DNA from: Actinomycetota bacterium | GTDB lineage: Bacteria > Actinomycetota > Thermoleophilia > RBG-16-64-13 | NCBI GenBank assembly: GCA_018830645.1 | Contig: JAHJSA010000076.1 | Location: forward strand, 1 to 64,000 | Length of the DNA: 64,000 bases | Reading direction: 5' to 3' | Translations under genes and position numbers: made by a program | The notes under the pieces: generated by a model | Databases searched by the model: none | Told to the model about the DNA's origin: nothing | Seen by the model: only the letters and a program-made list of their open reading frames with translations | In this document: in pieces, positions 15,007 to 24,464 of the stretch | Position numbering within the stretch: the stretch's first letter is position 1 | How the letters are laid out: each line of letters opens with the position of its first letter

Positions 15007-16791
15007 GTGTCGTTCCACGCAGTGCTGACGGTGGCTGTGGTGGTGGCCATGATCGCGGCGTTGGTGCTCGAGCTGATCGAGCCCGACGCCGTCGTGTTCA
15101 CCGGGCTCACCGTGCTCTTGGTGGGCGGGGTGCTCACCCCCAAGGAGGCGCTGTCCGGCTTCGCCAACGAGGGCATGCTCACCGTGGCCGTGCTCTTCAT
15201 CGTGGCCCACGCCGCCCGCTCCTCTGGGTCGCTCACGCTACTCGCCAACCGCACCATGGGCCGGAGCGCCGGCGGGCCACGTTCGGTGCTGCGCATGATG
15301 GGCCCGGTGGCGGGCGTGTCGGCGTTCCTCAACAACACGCCCATCGTCGCCATGTTCACTCCCACCATCCGCGACTGGGCGCTCAAACGCGGCCTCGCGC
15401 CCTCGAAGTTCCTCATACCGCTCTCCTACGCCGCCATCTTCGGGGGTACCTGCACGCTCATCGGCACGAGCACGAACCTCGTGGTGAGTGGCATGCTGCT
15501 GGAGGCCACGGGGAGCCCCCTCGGCATGTTCACGCAGGCCTGGGTGGGCATACCGGCCGCCATGGTAGGCGTAGCGTTCATGGCCACCCTCGGCTACCGC
15601 CTCCTCCCTACCCGCAAGGACCCCGCCGAGGAGTTCGCCAGCGGCGGGCGCGAATACGTCTTCGAGTTCCGCGTGCCCGAAGGTAGCAGCGTCGAAGGGA
15701 AGACCGTGGAGGAAGCGGGTCTGCGGCAACTGCGCTTCGTGTACCTCACCGAGCTCGCGCGGGCGGGCGGCGCCGGGCAGACCTTCTCCCCCGTGCACCC
15801 CGGGGAGAAGCTCATGGGAGGCGACCGCCTGGTCTTCGCCGGCTCGGCGGCGAGCGCCGTGGAGCTGCAGGAGCTGAAAGGACTCGAGTCGATGCACGAC
15901 GCGGAACACCTGGATCACGTGCGCGACCGCGGCCACGGCCGCGTCGTCGAGGCCGTGGTCTCGAGCTCCTCGCCCATGCTCGGCAAGACCATCCGCGAGG
16001 GCGATTTCCGCGCCCGCTACGACGCTGCCGTGCTGGCCGTGCACCGCCGCGGCCACGAGATCACCTCCGGCTTGGGCCAGCTCCGGCTGCGCCCCGGCGA
16101 CACACTGCTCCTGCTCAGCGGCGACGACTTCCTGAAGCGCTGGAACCAGGCGCGCGACTTCTACATGGTGAGCAAGGTGGCCGATCTGCAGGCCTTCGAC
16201 CGCCGCAAGGCCACCATCTCGCTCGTTGCCCTCGGCGGCATGATCCTGCTGGCCGCGACGGGTGTCTTGGACATCCTGCCCGCCGCCATCCTCGCCGCCG
16301 TCGTGCTCGTGCTCACCCGCACGGTGACGGTGGTGGAAGCGCGGCGCTCGCTCGAGATCAACGTGCTCGTGGTGATCGCCGCCGCGCTCGGCATCAGCAA
16401 GGCGCTCGAGAAGACCGGGGTGGCGAGCGCCGTGGCCGGCGCGCTCATCGGGGCGGTCGAGCAGTTCGGCTTCGTGGCGCTCATCGCGGCCGTGTACCTG
16501 GTGACCACCTTCTTCACCGAGATCATCACCAACAACGCCGCGGCGGCCATCATCTTCCCCATTGCCATGGCCACCGCCGCCCAGACCGGCGCCGACCCCC
16601 TGCCCTTCGCCGTCACCGTGGCCATCGCGGCCTCCGCGAGCTTCGCCACTCCCATCGGCTACGCGACCAACCTCATGGTCTACGGTCCAGGCGGCTACCG
16701 CTTCACCGACTTCGTGAAGGTGGGCGTCCCCTTGAACCTGCTCTTCTTCGTGGCCACCATTGTCGTGGTGCCGCTGGTCTGGGGGCCGTGA
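15007..16791 (+). CDS. SLC13-family permease with two RCK_C domains, probable sulfate transporter
   Basis: 594 residues from GTG 15007 (GGGAGGG just upstream). Membrane halves flank a soluble centre: the first half has FLNNTPIVAMFTPTI and GTSTNLVVSG, the second TEIITNNAAAAIIFPIA and ATPIGYATNLMVYGPGGY, the paired substrate/Na+ motifs of the DASS/ArsB superfamily. Between them, at about 205-285 and 300-380, lie two TrkA-C domains that may bind a regulatory ligand. Proteins of this layout often transport sulfate. The genes immediately downstream (cysC, cysD, cysN) make that the best guess, though dicarboxylate or arsenite is not excluded. Confidence 0.85.
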   Translation: MSFHAVLTVAVVVAMIAALVLELIEPDAVVFTGLTVLLVGGVLTPKEALSGFANEGMLTVAVLFIVAHAARSSGSLTLLANRTMGRSAGGPRSVLRMMGPVAGVSAFLNNTPIVAMFTPTIRDWALKRGLAPSKFLIPLSYAAIFGGTCTLIGTSTNLVVSGMLLEATGSPLGMFTQAWVGIPAAMVGVAFMATLGYRLLPTRKDPAEEFASGGREYVFEFRVPEGSSVEGKTVEEAGLRQLRFVYLTELARAGGAGQTFSPVHPGEKLMGGDRLVFAGSAASAVELQELKGLESMHDAEHLDHVRDRGHGRVVEAVVSSSSPMLGKTIREGDFRARYDAAVLAVHRRGHEITSGLGQLRLRPGDTLLLLSGDDFLKRWNQARDFYMVSKVADLQAFDRRKATISLVALGGMILLAATGVLDILPAAILAAVVLVLTRTVTVVEARRSLEINVLVVIAAALGISKALEKTGVASAVAGALIGAVEQFGFVALIAAVYLVTTFFTEIITNNAAAAIIFPIAMATAAQTGADPLPFAVTVAIAASASFATPIGYATNLMVYGPGGYRFTDFVKVGVPLNLLFFVATIVVVPLVWGP

Positions 16792-16803
16792 CCCGACGGC
16801 TGA

Positions 16804-16816
16804 TACAATGGGGCCC
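16804..16816 (+). promoter_or_regulatory. Possible -10 box of cysC, leaderless
   Basis: TACAAT (16804-16809) ends 7 bp before the cysC ATG at 16817, with no Shine-Dalgarno between. This resembles the leaderless arrangement at 2772, 7610 and 40170. No clear -35 is present. The gene could also be read from the permease promoter. Confidence 0.4.
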
Positions 16817-17407
16817 ATGGCAACCGAGTCGAAGAACGTCGTCTGGCAAAGCTACAGCGTCGACAAGACGAAGCGCCGCACCCTCAACGGGCACACCTCA
16901 TTGCTGGTGTGGTTCACCGGGCTCTCCGGGTCGGGCAAGAGCACCATCGCACGCGAGGTCGAGGCCCGCCTGCACGAGCGTGGCGTGCGCACCTACGTGC
17001 TCGACGGCGACAACATCCGCCACGGCCTGAACGCCGATCTTGGCTTCTCCGACGACGACCGCCGCGAGAACATCCGCCGCATCGGCGAGGTGGCCAAGCT
17101 GTTGGTGGACGCCGGGGTCGTAGTGCTCTCGGCCTTCATCTCCCCCTTCAGGGAAGACCGCGAGGTCGTCCGCCGGCTCTTCGAGCCGGGCGAGTACGTC
17201 GAGGTGTATGTGTCGTGCGGGCTGGACGAGTGCCGGCAGCGCGACCCGAAAGGCCTGTACGAGAAGGCGTTCGCGGGTGAGATAGCGGAGTTCACGGGGG
17301 TGAGCAGCCCCTACGAGGAACCACTGGAGGCGGAGCTGGTGTTGGATACAGGGAGGGAATCGGTGGAGGAGTCTACGGACCGCGTGCTCGCGCGGCTGGG
17401 CCTGTGA
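16817..17407 (+). CDS. cysC: Adenylylsulfate kinase CysC
   Basis: 196 residues. Phosphorylates APS to PAPS with ATP. The P-loop is GLSGSGKS (35-42), then [34 protein letters not shown], the APS-binding segment, and [39 protein letters not shown] is the C-terminal lid. Full length and with all catalytic residues, in contrast to the degenerate kinase-like domain at the end of the CysN-like protein two genes downstream. The stop overlaps cysD by 4 bp (GTGA). Confidence 0.95.
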   Translation: MATESKNVVWQSYSVDKTKRRTLNGHTSLLVWFTGLSGSGKSTIAREVEARLHERGVRTYVLDGDNIRHGLNADLGFSDDDRRENIRRIGEVAKLLVDAGVVVLSAFISPFREDREVVRRLFEPGEYVEVYVSCGLDECRQRDPKGLYEKAFAGEIAEFTGVSSPYEEPLEAELVLDTGRESVEESTDRVLARLGL

Positions 17408-18339
17408 GCGGGGCCGCGGCCGTGCCGGGCGGCGCCACGATGGAGCGCGGTGCCCTACCCGCGCACCTCAAGAAGCTCGAGAACACCTCGGTGCACATCA
17501 TGCGCGAGGCCTACGCGAACTTCTCGAACCTCTGCATGCTCTGGTCCATCGGCAAGGACAGCACGGTGCTCCTCTGGTTGGCGCGCAAGGCCTTCCTGGG
17601 CCACGTGCCCTTCCCCCTGGTGCACATCGACACCTCGTACAAGATCCGCGAGATGATCGAGTACCGCGACCGCTTCACGCGCGAGTGGGGCCTGCTCATG
17701 GTGTACGGGCAGAACCGCCAGGCGCTCGACGCCAAGCAGACCTACCCCGACGGCGCCATCGACCGCATCGCCTGCTGCACGAGCCTGAAGACCGAGGCGC
17801 TCAAGCACACGCTCGACGGCAGCTGGCCGCGCTACCGCTTCAACCACGAGCTCGACCGCTACGAGGTCGACCCGAACAAGGAGCCGTACAACGGCGTGAT
17901 CGTGGGCGCCCGCTCCGACGAAGAGGGCTCGCGCAGCAAGGAGCGCTACTTCTCGGCCCGCGACCGGGCTTCAAACTGGGACATCGCCGAGCAGCCGCCC
18001 GAGTTCTGGAGCTACTACAAGACCGACTTCGCCCCCGGCACCCACGTGCGCGTGCACCCATTGCTCGACTGGACCGAGCTGAACATCTGGGAGTACATCA
18101 AGTACGAGAGCATCCCCACCGTCTCGCTCTACTACGACCGGGGCGACGGCACGCGCTTCCGCTCGCTGGGTTGCGAGCCGTGCACGGACCCGATCGAGTC
18201 CGACGCCCGCAACGTGGAAGACATCATCGAGGAGCTCAGCAGTGGCCGGCTGAAGAACGTGGCCGAGCGCTCTGGGCGGGCCCAGGACAAGGACGACGGC
18301 GGCGGACTTGAGACCCTGCGCCGCGACGGGTACATGTAG
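17404..18339 (+). CDS. cysD: Sulfate adenylyltransferase subunit 2 (CysD)
   Basis: 311 residues. A PP-loop ATP pyrophosphatase-type subunit that forms APS from ATP and sulfate together with the GTPase CysN. Motifs: [19 protein letters not shown] (PP-loop), [51 protein letters not shown] and [11 protein letters not shown]. The GTG start overlaps cysC, and an internal ATG (about residue 13) is also possible. cysN begins immediately after its stop. Confidence 0.95.
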   Translation: MSGAAAVPGGATMERGALPAHLKKLENTSVHIMREAYANFSNLCMLWSIGKDSTVLLWLARKAFLGHVPFPLVHIDTSYKIREMIEYRDRFTREWGLLMVYGQNRQALDAKQTYPDGAIDRIACCTSLKTEALKHTLDGSWPRYRFNHELDRYEVDPNKEPYNGVIVGARSDEEGSRSKERYFSARDRASNWDIAEQPPEFWSYYKTDFAPGTHVRVHPLLDWTELNIWEYIKYESIPTVSLYYDRGDGTRFRSLGCEPCTDPIESDARNVEDIIEELSSGRLKNVAERSGRAQDKDDGGGLETLRRDGYM

Positions 18340-20319
18340 ATGAAGGACGACGCGATGACCGACACGATCGCCGGGAGCGCGGTATCCGGCGCCGCCTCAG
18401 GCGCGGGCGCCCCGGATGTCGCGACGGGGGCCGCCGCCGGCCTCGCTGCCACCGCCGCGAGCGCCGCCTCAGGCGCGGGCGTCGCGATCGGCCCCGACTC
18501 CACGGCCATGAGCATCGTGATCGTGGGCCATGTGGACCACGGGAAGTCCACGGTGATCGGGCGCCTGCTGGCCGACACGAACAGCCTGCCCGACGGCAAG
18601 CTGCAGCAGGTGAAAGACCTGTGCGTGCGCACCTCGAAACCTTTCGAATACGCCTTCCTGCTCGACGCCCTCAAAGACGAGCAGGCCCAGGGCATCACCA
18701 TCGACTCCGCCCGGGTGTTCTTCAAGAGCGCCCTGCGCCACTACATCATCATCGACGCTCCGGGCCACATCGAGTTCCTCAAGAACATGATCACCGGCGC
18801 CGCCCGGGCCGAGGCCGCCCTGCTCGTCATCGACGCCCAGGAGGGGGTGCGCGAGAACTCCCGCCGCCACGGCTACATGCTCTCCATGCTCGGCATCGAC
18901 CAGGTGGCCGTGCTCGTGAACAAGATGGACCTCGTCGGCTACAGCGAGGAGCGCTTCCACGAGATCCGCGACGAGTACACCGCCTTCCTCGAAGACCTGG
19001 GCGTGGAGCCCGCCGCCTTCGTCCCGGTGAGCGGCGTGGAGGGCGAGAACATCGCCGCCCCCGGCGCCCTCATGCCCTGGTACGACGGGCCCACCGTGCT
19101 CCAGGTGCTCGACGGCTTCGGTGAGGTGTACGCCGACCTCGAACTGCCCTTCCGCATGCCGGTGCAAGACGTGTATAAGTTCACCCGCTTCGGCGACTCC
19201 CGCCGTATCGTGGTGGGCACCGTTGCGGCCGGCAGCATCGCCGTGGGCGACGAGGTGGTGTTCTACCCCTCGGGCAAGAAGTCCGAGGTGGCCTCGATCG
19301 AGACCTTCCCGGCACTTCCGGAAGGCGGGACGGCCCCTGCGGTTCTCCCCACCGACGCCGTCGGCTTCACCCTCACGGAACAACTCTACGTGAACCGAGG
19401 TCAGCTGGCCTGTCGTGCCGACCAACCCTCGCCCCGCATAGCCACCCGGCTGCGCGCCAGCGTGTTCTGGTTGGCCCGGGAAGCGATGACCAAGCAGAAG
19501 GAGTACCTGCTGCGCGTGGGCACCACGAGGGTGCCGGTGTGGCTGGAAGAGATCACCCGTGTGATCGACGCCTCCACGCTGGCCGCCATCCCCGACGCCG
19601 ACCGCATCGGCCGGCACGACGTGGCCGAGTGCGTGCTGCGCTGCGAGTTGCCCGTGGCCTTCGACATCGGCGCCGAGCTCACCGAGACCAGCCGCTTCGT
19701 GCTGATCGACGACTACGAGATCAGCGGCGGCGGCATCGTGCAGGACACCCTACTCGACGACCAAGCCTGGGTGCGCGACACGGTACTCCTGCGGAACGTC
19801 AAGTGGGAGCGCGGCAGCATCTCGGCGGAAGAGCGCAGCCGCAAGTACGGGCAGAAGCCTGCGCTGGTGCTCTTCACTGGTTCGGCGAACTCGCGCAAGA
19901 AGGACCTGGCCAAGGCCCTCGAGCGGGAACTCTTCGCCCAGGGCCGCTCCACCTACTACCTGGGCATCGGGAGCGTGGTGTACGGCATCGATGCCGACCT
20001 CAAGCAGCGGGCGCCCGACAGCCTGCACCAGAATCGCGAGGAGCACCTTCGACGCTTCGCCGAAGCGGCGCACCTGTTCCTCGACTCCGGCCTGATCCTT
20101 GTGGCCTCGGCCATCGACATCGGCGAAAGCGATCTAGCCGTGCTCACGGCCGTACTCGACGGCGCCGAGATCGTCGTCGTGGGCGTGGGAGACAAGGACG
20201 CCGCGCGCGAGTTCGCCCACCTCCACGTTCCCGAGGCTGAAGAAGCCGGCGACACCGACATCCACGTGATGCGCACCTGCGCGCTTCTGGAGCAGCGCGG
20301 CGTTGTGCCGCGGGGCTGA
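18340..20319 (+). CDS. cysN: CysN sulfate adenylyltransferase GTPase with degenerate C-terminal kinase domain
   Basis: 659 residues. The elongation-factor-like GTPase has G1 GHVDHGKS (63-70), G3 DAPGH and G4 NKMD, then two beta-barrel domains to about residue 490. The last 150 residues align in layout with the APS kinase part of CysNC fusions, but the P-loop reads [10 protein letters not shown] where GxSGxGKST is expected, so ATP binding is unlikely. The N-terminal 55 residues are Ala/Gly-rich with no predicted fold. An internal ATG just before [11 protein letters not shown] is an alternative start. With an intact stand-alone cysC in the operon, the tail may be structural or regulatory. Confidence 0.92.
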   Translation: MKDDAMTDTIAGSAVSGAASGAGAPDVATGAAAGLAATAASAASGAGVAIGPDSTAMSIVIVGHVDHGKSTVIGRLLADTNSLPDGKLQQVKDLCVRTSKPFEYAFLLDALKDEQAQGITIDSARVFFKSALRHYIIIDAPGHIEFLKNMITGAARAEAALLVIDAQEGVRENSRRHGYMLSMLGIDQVAVLVNKMDLVGYSEERFHEIRDEYTAFLEDLGVEPAAFVPVSGVEGENIAAPGALMPWYDGPTVLQVLDGFGEVYADLELPFRMPVQDVYKFTRFGDSRRIVVGTVAAGSIAVGDEVVFYPSGKKSEVASIETFPALPEGGTAPAVLPTDAVGFTLTEQLYVNRGQLACRADQPSPRIATRLRASVFWLAREAMTKQKEYLLRVGTTRVPVWLEEITRVIDASTLAAIPDADRIGRHDVAECVLRCELPVAFDIGAELTETSRFVLIDDYEISGGGIVQDTLLDDQAWVRDTVLLRNVKWERGSISAEERSRKYGQKPALVLFTGSANSRKKDLAKALERELFAQGRSTYYLGIGSVVYGIDADLKQRAPDSLHQNREEHLRRFAEAAHLFLDSGLILVASAIDIGESDLAVLTAVLDGAEIVVVGVGDKDAAREFAHLHVPEAEEAGDTDIHVMRTCALLEQRGVVPRG

Positions 20320-20461
20320 GGTCGCCCGGTGTTGAAGTATCCACATACGTGCGTAGCCTTCAATAACGGGCAACACGAACTTGCTCGTGATAACTCCATC
20401 GTGGTCGAATGGCTGACCTTCACCTCGCCGGAATGCCTGGGCCGGGACCAAGGAGAGTGAC

Positions 20462-21193
20462 ATGACGAGAGGAACCCTTCTCGACCACTGGTACCCAGAA
20501 ACCGAGGATGGCGTTCGTTTTCGTGATGGGACCATGCCGTTCTACTCGTGGCTCAAAGAGAGCACGCCAGACCCCGGAAGATCTCGCGTTCTCAATCTTG
20601 GCGCTGGTCCGGGCACGGAACCAGCCAGAGCCATCCGGGGATTCTTCGGGGAGGTCGTTGGCCTCGACGTGGACCCAGCGGTTCTGGAGAATCCCGACGT
20701 TGATCAGGCATTCGTATACGACGGGTTACGATTCCCGTTTGAAGACGAGACATACGATGTTTGCGTGAGCGACTGGACGATGGAGCACATTGAGAGGCCG
20801 ACAACCGTGTTGGCCGAGATATTTCGAGTCCTGAAGTCTGGTGGTCTTCTTACCTTCCGTACGCCCAACAAGTACCACTACGTCACTATCGGCGCGCGGA
20901 TCATTCCGGACCGTTTTCACATCGTGGCCAATAGGATGCGGTTGCTTGAAGGGCCGGCATCCCTACCGCATGAAACCTACTACAGGCTCAACTCCAGAGG
21001 ACTGATCAGTTCGGAGCTAGGCAAACAGGGGTTTGTTGAAGTAGAAGCGCGCATGGTGGAATCGTATCCGTCATACCTGCTATTCAATCGCAGATTGTTT
21101 GCTCTCGGCACTCTCTATGAGCGGTTCGTAAACGCTTCTCCGACTCTGGCTTGGCTCCGTCACACGATACTCATCAAAGCGAGAAAGCCCTAG
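20462..21193 (+). CDS. Class I SAM-dependent methyltransferase
   Basis: 243 residues. Motif I is VLNLGAGPGTEPAR (about 42-55), then VVGLDVDP and the motif DVCVSDWTMEHIERPTTVLAEIFRVLKSGGLLTFRTPN, typical of Methyltransf_11 proteins. The C-terminal segment YLLFNRRLFALGTLYERFVN is shared with the decayed methyltransferase at 36802-37290. The substrate is unknown; in this setting a sugar or lipid-linked glycan is likely. Codon usage is less GC-rich than in the cys genes. GGAGAGTGAC precedes ATG 20462. Confidence 0.82.
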   Translation: MTRGTLLDHWYPETEDGVRFRDGTMPFYSWLKESTPDPGRSRVLNLGAGPGTEPARAIRGFFGEVVGLDVDPAVLENPDVDQAFVYDGLRFPFEDETYDVCVSDWTMEHIERPTTVLAEIFRVLKSGGLLTFRTPNKYHYVTIGARIIPDRFHIVANRMRLLEGPASLPHETYYRLNSRGLISSELGKQGFVEVEARMVESYPSYLLFNRRLFALGTLYERFVNASPTLAWLRHTILIKARKP

Positions 21194-21215
21194 CCGATCT
21201 TGGTCAACTCCTGGG

Positions 21216-21992
21216 TCACGGCTCACCGCGTCTAAAAAGGAAATCCGCTTGAATGGTCCGACCTGAGCGGTCGAGCGTCGGATTGAAGACCCCCGCGTTC
21301 ATGTAGCCCCTCAGGGCCAGCCAGTCAATTACCTCTCCGGCCAACGCTTGTCCTTCATAGAGTTCCACAAACGAACACTCACAGTACACCCAATCAAACA
21401 GGGGAAGCAGGGACTCGCAACCGCGCAACGCCTCGAGCTCGAAGCCTTGTACGTCCAGCTTCAACATGGCCGGCGTACGGATGTCATCTTCGCTCACGAA
21501 GCTGCCAAGGGGGGCGGTGCGTACAGTCAGGGTGCCGGCGCTTTCTGTGCCCGGGAAGATTTCGCTTTGGAGCTGGGAGATGGGCAACAGGGAGGAGGAG
21601 TCATCGTGCGCTGACACGTTGATTGTTCTATTCTCAGACTGGGGTCCTATCGCTGCCTCGTGCAGCACGACTCCCGAATCCTCGCCGAAGACCGCTCGAA
21701 ACACTCTCGCCGGTCCCGGTAGCGGTTCGAAGGATATCACGGAGGCATCAGGGAAGCAGTGTCGGGCCACGAGGGCGAACTGGCCGCGGTTGGCACCGAT
21801 ATCGATGACCGTTTGGCAGGCGATTCTCCCGAACACGGGCAGATGCTCGACGCCGGCCACGGCACCGTGCGACATCGCCCGCAGCCAAAGGCCGTCCCTC
21901 GCTGAGACGATGGCCAATAGCTTCCGCGCGGCACGGACGATCGGTGGATAATCCAGTCGCGCGCCAGAATGTGGGTTCAAAGTGAATCCCAT
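21216..21992 (-). CDS. FkbM-family methyltransferase
   Basis: 258 residues. VIDIGANRGQFALVARHCFPDASVISFEPLPGPARVF and MLKLDVQGFELEALRGCESLL are signature FkbM motifs. Family members O-methylate sugars in polysaccharides, glycolipids and natural products. It is convergent with the methyltransferase at 20462-21193 and lies downstream of the GT4 gene across a 236-bp gap. Full length. Confidence 0.85.
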   Translation of the reverse strand: MGFTLNPHSGARLDYPPIVRAARKLLAIVSARDGLWLRAMSHGAVAGVEHLPVFGRIACQTVIDIGANRGQFALVARHCFPDASVISFEPLPGPARVFRAVFGEDSGVVLHEAAIGPQSENRTINVSAHDDSSSLLPISQLQSEIFPGTESAGTLTVRTAPLGSFVSEDDIRTPAMLKLDVQGFELEALRGCESLLPLFDWVYCECSFVELYEGQALAGEVIDWLALRGYMNAGVFNPTLDRSGRTIQADFLFRRGEP

Positions 21993-22227
21993 TTCCCGGT
22001 AACTGGGGGATTGCAGTCACCACACGGTCGACAAAGCGACCGCAGACGCCGTGTGCGAATGCCGCGTCCGATCGATGTTGTCGGTGTTCTCATGGGGTGC
22101 AACCGGCGGCGGGTGTAGTAGGGGAATCGAAGACCGACCGACAACTCGTGAACGCTGTGCGGCGAAAGCACCACCTCTGAGCAGCCCACGACCCCTGTGC
22201 CAACTCGCGACGATTCATCATGTGCAT
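21993..22227. other. Intergenic gap, no gene recognised
   Basis: 235 bp between two minus-strand genes. It holds only short open frames without family resemblance, and I found no clear promoter. Confidence 0.4.
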
Positions 22228-23415
22228 TCATACCTCCGACCGGGTCGAGATTGAGCCGGCCACATGATACTTGCCCGTACCGGTCATTTCATGCAGTAGG
22301 TCCTGCCATCGGGCGGCGCTTGAGGCGTACGTCTCCCGATAGCGCTGTGAAGCAGCGCGTCCAGTCGCCTCGAACAGGCCAGGAGAGGTATCCCAATCCA
22401 CGATCTGCGCCATTGCAGACGGAACGAACGGTTCGGCCGGATCTATCAATCGACCCGATTCCCACCCGACGATCTCCGATATGCAGCCGCGACTGTAGGC
22501 GATGACAGGTATTCCACGGCACATAGCTTCATGAATCGTCATTGGTTCGGCCTCATTGGCGTACCGTGTCGGAAAGACCAGTACGTCGATAGAAGCGAAG
22601 AACGACTCTTTCTCCTCGCCATACTTAGGCCCCTGATATTCGATCCTCGAGAGGCCCGCGAGCTGTTGAATGACACGGCGCTCCGTCTCAGTATCCTGGA
22701 ATGGGCCGGCCAACAGGGCCTGCACCTGCAGGCCGGCCGCCTCGACGGCAGCGACCAACTCGATGAAATCGAACACGCCCTTTTCGGCCGAGATATTGCC
22801 GAGGAAACCGAGCGTCTTCAGCCGGTCTCTTGTGCGCTGCGCACTCGCCTGCTGTGAGGGCAGGTGCAGGGCATTGGAGACCGGAATGGCCCGCCTCGCT
22901 CTCGGATAGTTCTGCTGAAGGCTCGCTGCCATTCCCGGTGAAAGAGTGATGTGCGTAGCCGAAGAGCCGGCGATCGCGGAAAGAAACGCTGTCAGGCGGC
23001 GGCGGCGGTCAAGATAGGAGTAGGCGTGATGGTGCAGGTACACCGGCATCCTTCGGAGCCGTGCGGCCAGTAGAAAGGCGATCTCATACGCCTGGCCAGG
23101 TCCACCGGAGATGCTCATGTACAGTTTGCAGCCCGGCGCCTGGCGCGCGGCGACCAGGTATCCAAGCCTCCGTAGTACCCTTGGCAACCGGCCGAGGCGG
23201 GCGAGCAACGAGCGGTCTTGACTGCGCGCCGCAACATCGAGAACCAAGACCTCTACGCCGGCCCGTTCGAAGAGTTCACGCACGGCCGCATTCACTACCG
23301 CCATGCCATGCACCGGCGGGGGGAATGCGCCGACCATGACCATCTCTGACGCTTTCGGAGTTCCGAACCGGCCGTTGCGCGGCGGATGCTCTTCATTGCT
23401 CACCAGCTTGTTCAT
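22228..23415 (-). CDS. Glycosyltransferase family 4
   Basis: 395 residues from ATG 23415, which overlaps the stop of the upstream sulfotransferase-like gene (ATGA). The N-terminal GT-B half has FPPPVHGMAVVNAAV near the acceptor loop. The C-terminal half has LGFLGNISAEKGVFDFIELV and the nucleotide-sugar site EAEPMTIHEAMCRGIPVIAY (an EX7E-like motif). It uses an activated sugar donor to extend a lipid-linked glycan on the cytoplasmic side. Donor and acceptor are unknown. Confidence 0.88.
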   Translation of the reverse strand: MNKLVSNEEHPPRNGRFGTPKASEMVMVGAFPPPVHGMAVVNAAVRELFERAGVEVLVLDVAARSQDRSLLARLGRLPRVLRRLGYLVAARQAPGCKLYMSISGGPGQAYEIAFLLAARLRRMPVYLHHHAYSYLDRRRRLTAFLSAIAGSSATHITLSPGMAASLQQNYPRARRAIPVSNALHLPSQQASAQRTRDRLKTLGFLGNISAEKGVFDFIELVAAVEAAGLQVQALLAGPFQDTETERRVIQQLAGLSRIEYQGPKYGEEKESFFASIDVLVFPTRYANEAEPMTIHEAMCRGIPVIAYSRGCISEIVGWESGRLIDPAEPFVPSAMAQIVDWDTSPGLFEATGRAASQRYRETYASSAARWQDLLHEMTGTGKYHVAGSISTRSEV

Positions 23416-24254
23416 GTGTTGGCAATGCCCCTTGGTTGGAGTGTGTTTGCGTTCTCGAGCCGACGAAACCAACTGAGGGCCGCACGACGTATCAACTGAA
23501 GTTGAGGCGCCTCGATGTCCGCGAAAAGAGTCCTTCTGTATTCTTCACGCTCCTTCAGTTCGCGCTGGCTTCTATGCACGCTGTAGCTGGCCCGCAGGTC
23601 ACCAATGCGTTCGCGCGTCAGTTCATCCACGAGAGCGTGAATCCGCGCGGGGCTGTGCGTCCTAGGCTCAGGCACGCCGAAAGAAGTGCCGAATCTCTGA
23701 TTCAGCGCGCCCACAACGCCTTCAAGGTCATTCGTGGCTTGGGAGAAACTCACCAGGAGAAACCGCGCGCGGTAGGAGAAGACCTCAGAGTAGAACGAGA
23801 CGTACTCAGAGTACGCAAGGAACAGATCAGTGCTACGTGGCTCCTGCATCAATCTCGAAATCACTGCATCGTCGGGACAACGGTACAACACGACGGTTGG
23901 TATTTGCCATTCGACCGCACGTTTGACCTGAGCGGAGGCGTGGGTGTGGTGGCCAATCGAGGCTGAATCGCCAAGAAGCAGCAAGAAGGCAGCTTCCGTC
24001 CAAGAGTTCGCAGATCGCGGGTAGCCCTCAACAACTAGAGCGGACGACCGAGTCACAAGCCCGGACGATCGGCGCGAGAAACCGACCAGCGAGAAGTAGA
24101 TGCGCGGGTATTTGGCGCAGACGTTCCGCAGTCTCCGACGAAACCGGAGCAAGGTGGGCGACCACAGAGCGAGCGAACGGCCGGTCGATTCGGCGAAACT
24201 CACGCCCGTGTTCTGAGCTTTCACTCTCGCCCTGTCGCCTCTCGCCTCTGTCAT
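23412..24254 (-). CDS. Sulfotransferase-like protein
   Basis: 280 residues, ATG 24254 with GGAGAGG upstream. A 5'-PSB-like loop EGYPRSANSW (76-85) and LYRCPDDAVISRLM, in the place of the 3'-phosphate-binding segment, resemble PAPS sulfotransferases. The loop is altered (SAN for SGN) and overall similarity is weak. If active it would move sulfate from PAPS to a glycan. It is translationally coupled to the GT4 gene and two genes from a canonical sulfotransferase. An inactive or divergent homologue is possible. Confidence 0.6.
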   Translation of the reverse strand: MTEARGDRARVKAQNTGVSFAESTGRSLALWSPTLLRFRRRLRNVCAKYPRIYFSLVGFSRRSSGLVTRSSALVVEGYPRSANSWTEAAFLLLLGDSASIGHHTHASAQVKRAVEWQIPTVVLYRCPDDAVISRLMQEPRSTDLFLAYSEYVSFYSEVFSYRARFLLVSFSQATNDLEGVVGALNQRFGTSFGVPEPRTHSPARIHALVDELTRERIGDLRASYSVHRSQRELKEREEYRRTLFADIEAPQLQLIRRAALSWFRRLENANTLQPRGIANT

Positions 24255-24464
24255 CGGCCGCCTCTCCTGGTTGGTGCCGTGCGGCTCTGCTCTGTGTCAG
24301 TACCTCCACCAAGGCGTCCCCGAGTGCATCTAGGGCAGCTGAAACCCACGGGCCAGCACAGTCTCACCACGTAGCCTTCCCGGCCGATGGTTCTCGTATC
24401 CCTCCGGGCGGACACCAGAGACCGACGCCGTCAGGGAAGACTGGGGATCTGAGGTCTCTGATCA

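Noticed and set aside
15238-16818. 526-codon minus-strand open frame opposite the permease
   Set aside because: His/Gly/Glu-rich translation without domains; it is the antisense shadow of a high-GC membrane protein gene whose plus-strand motifs are clear.
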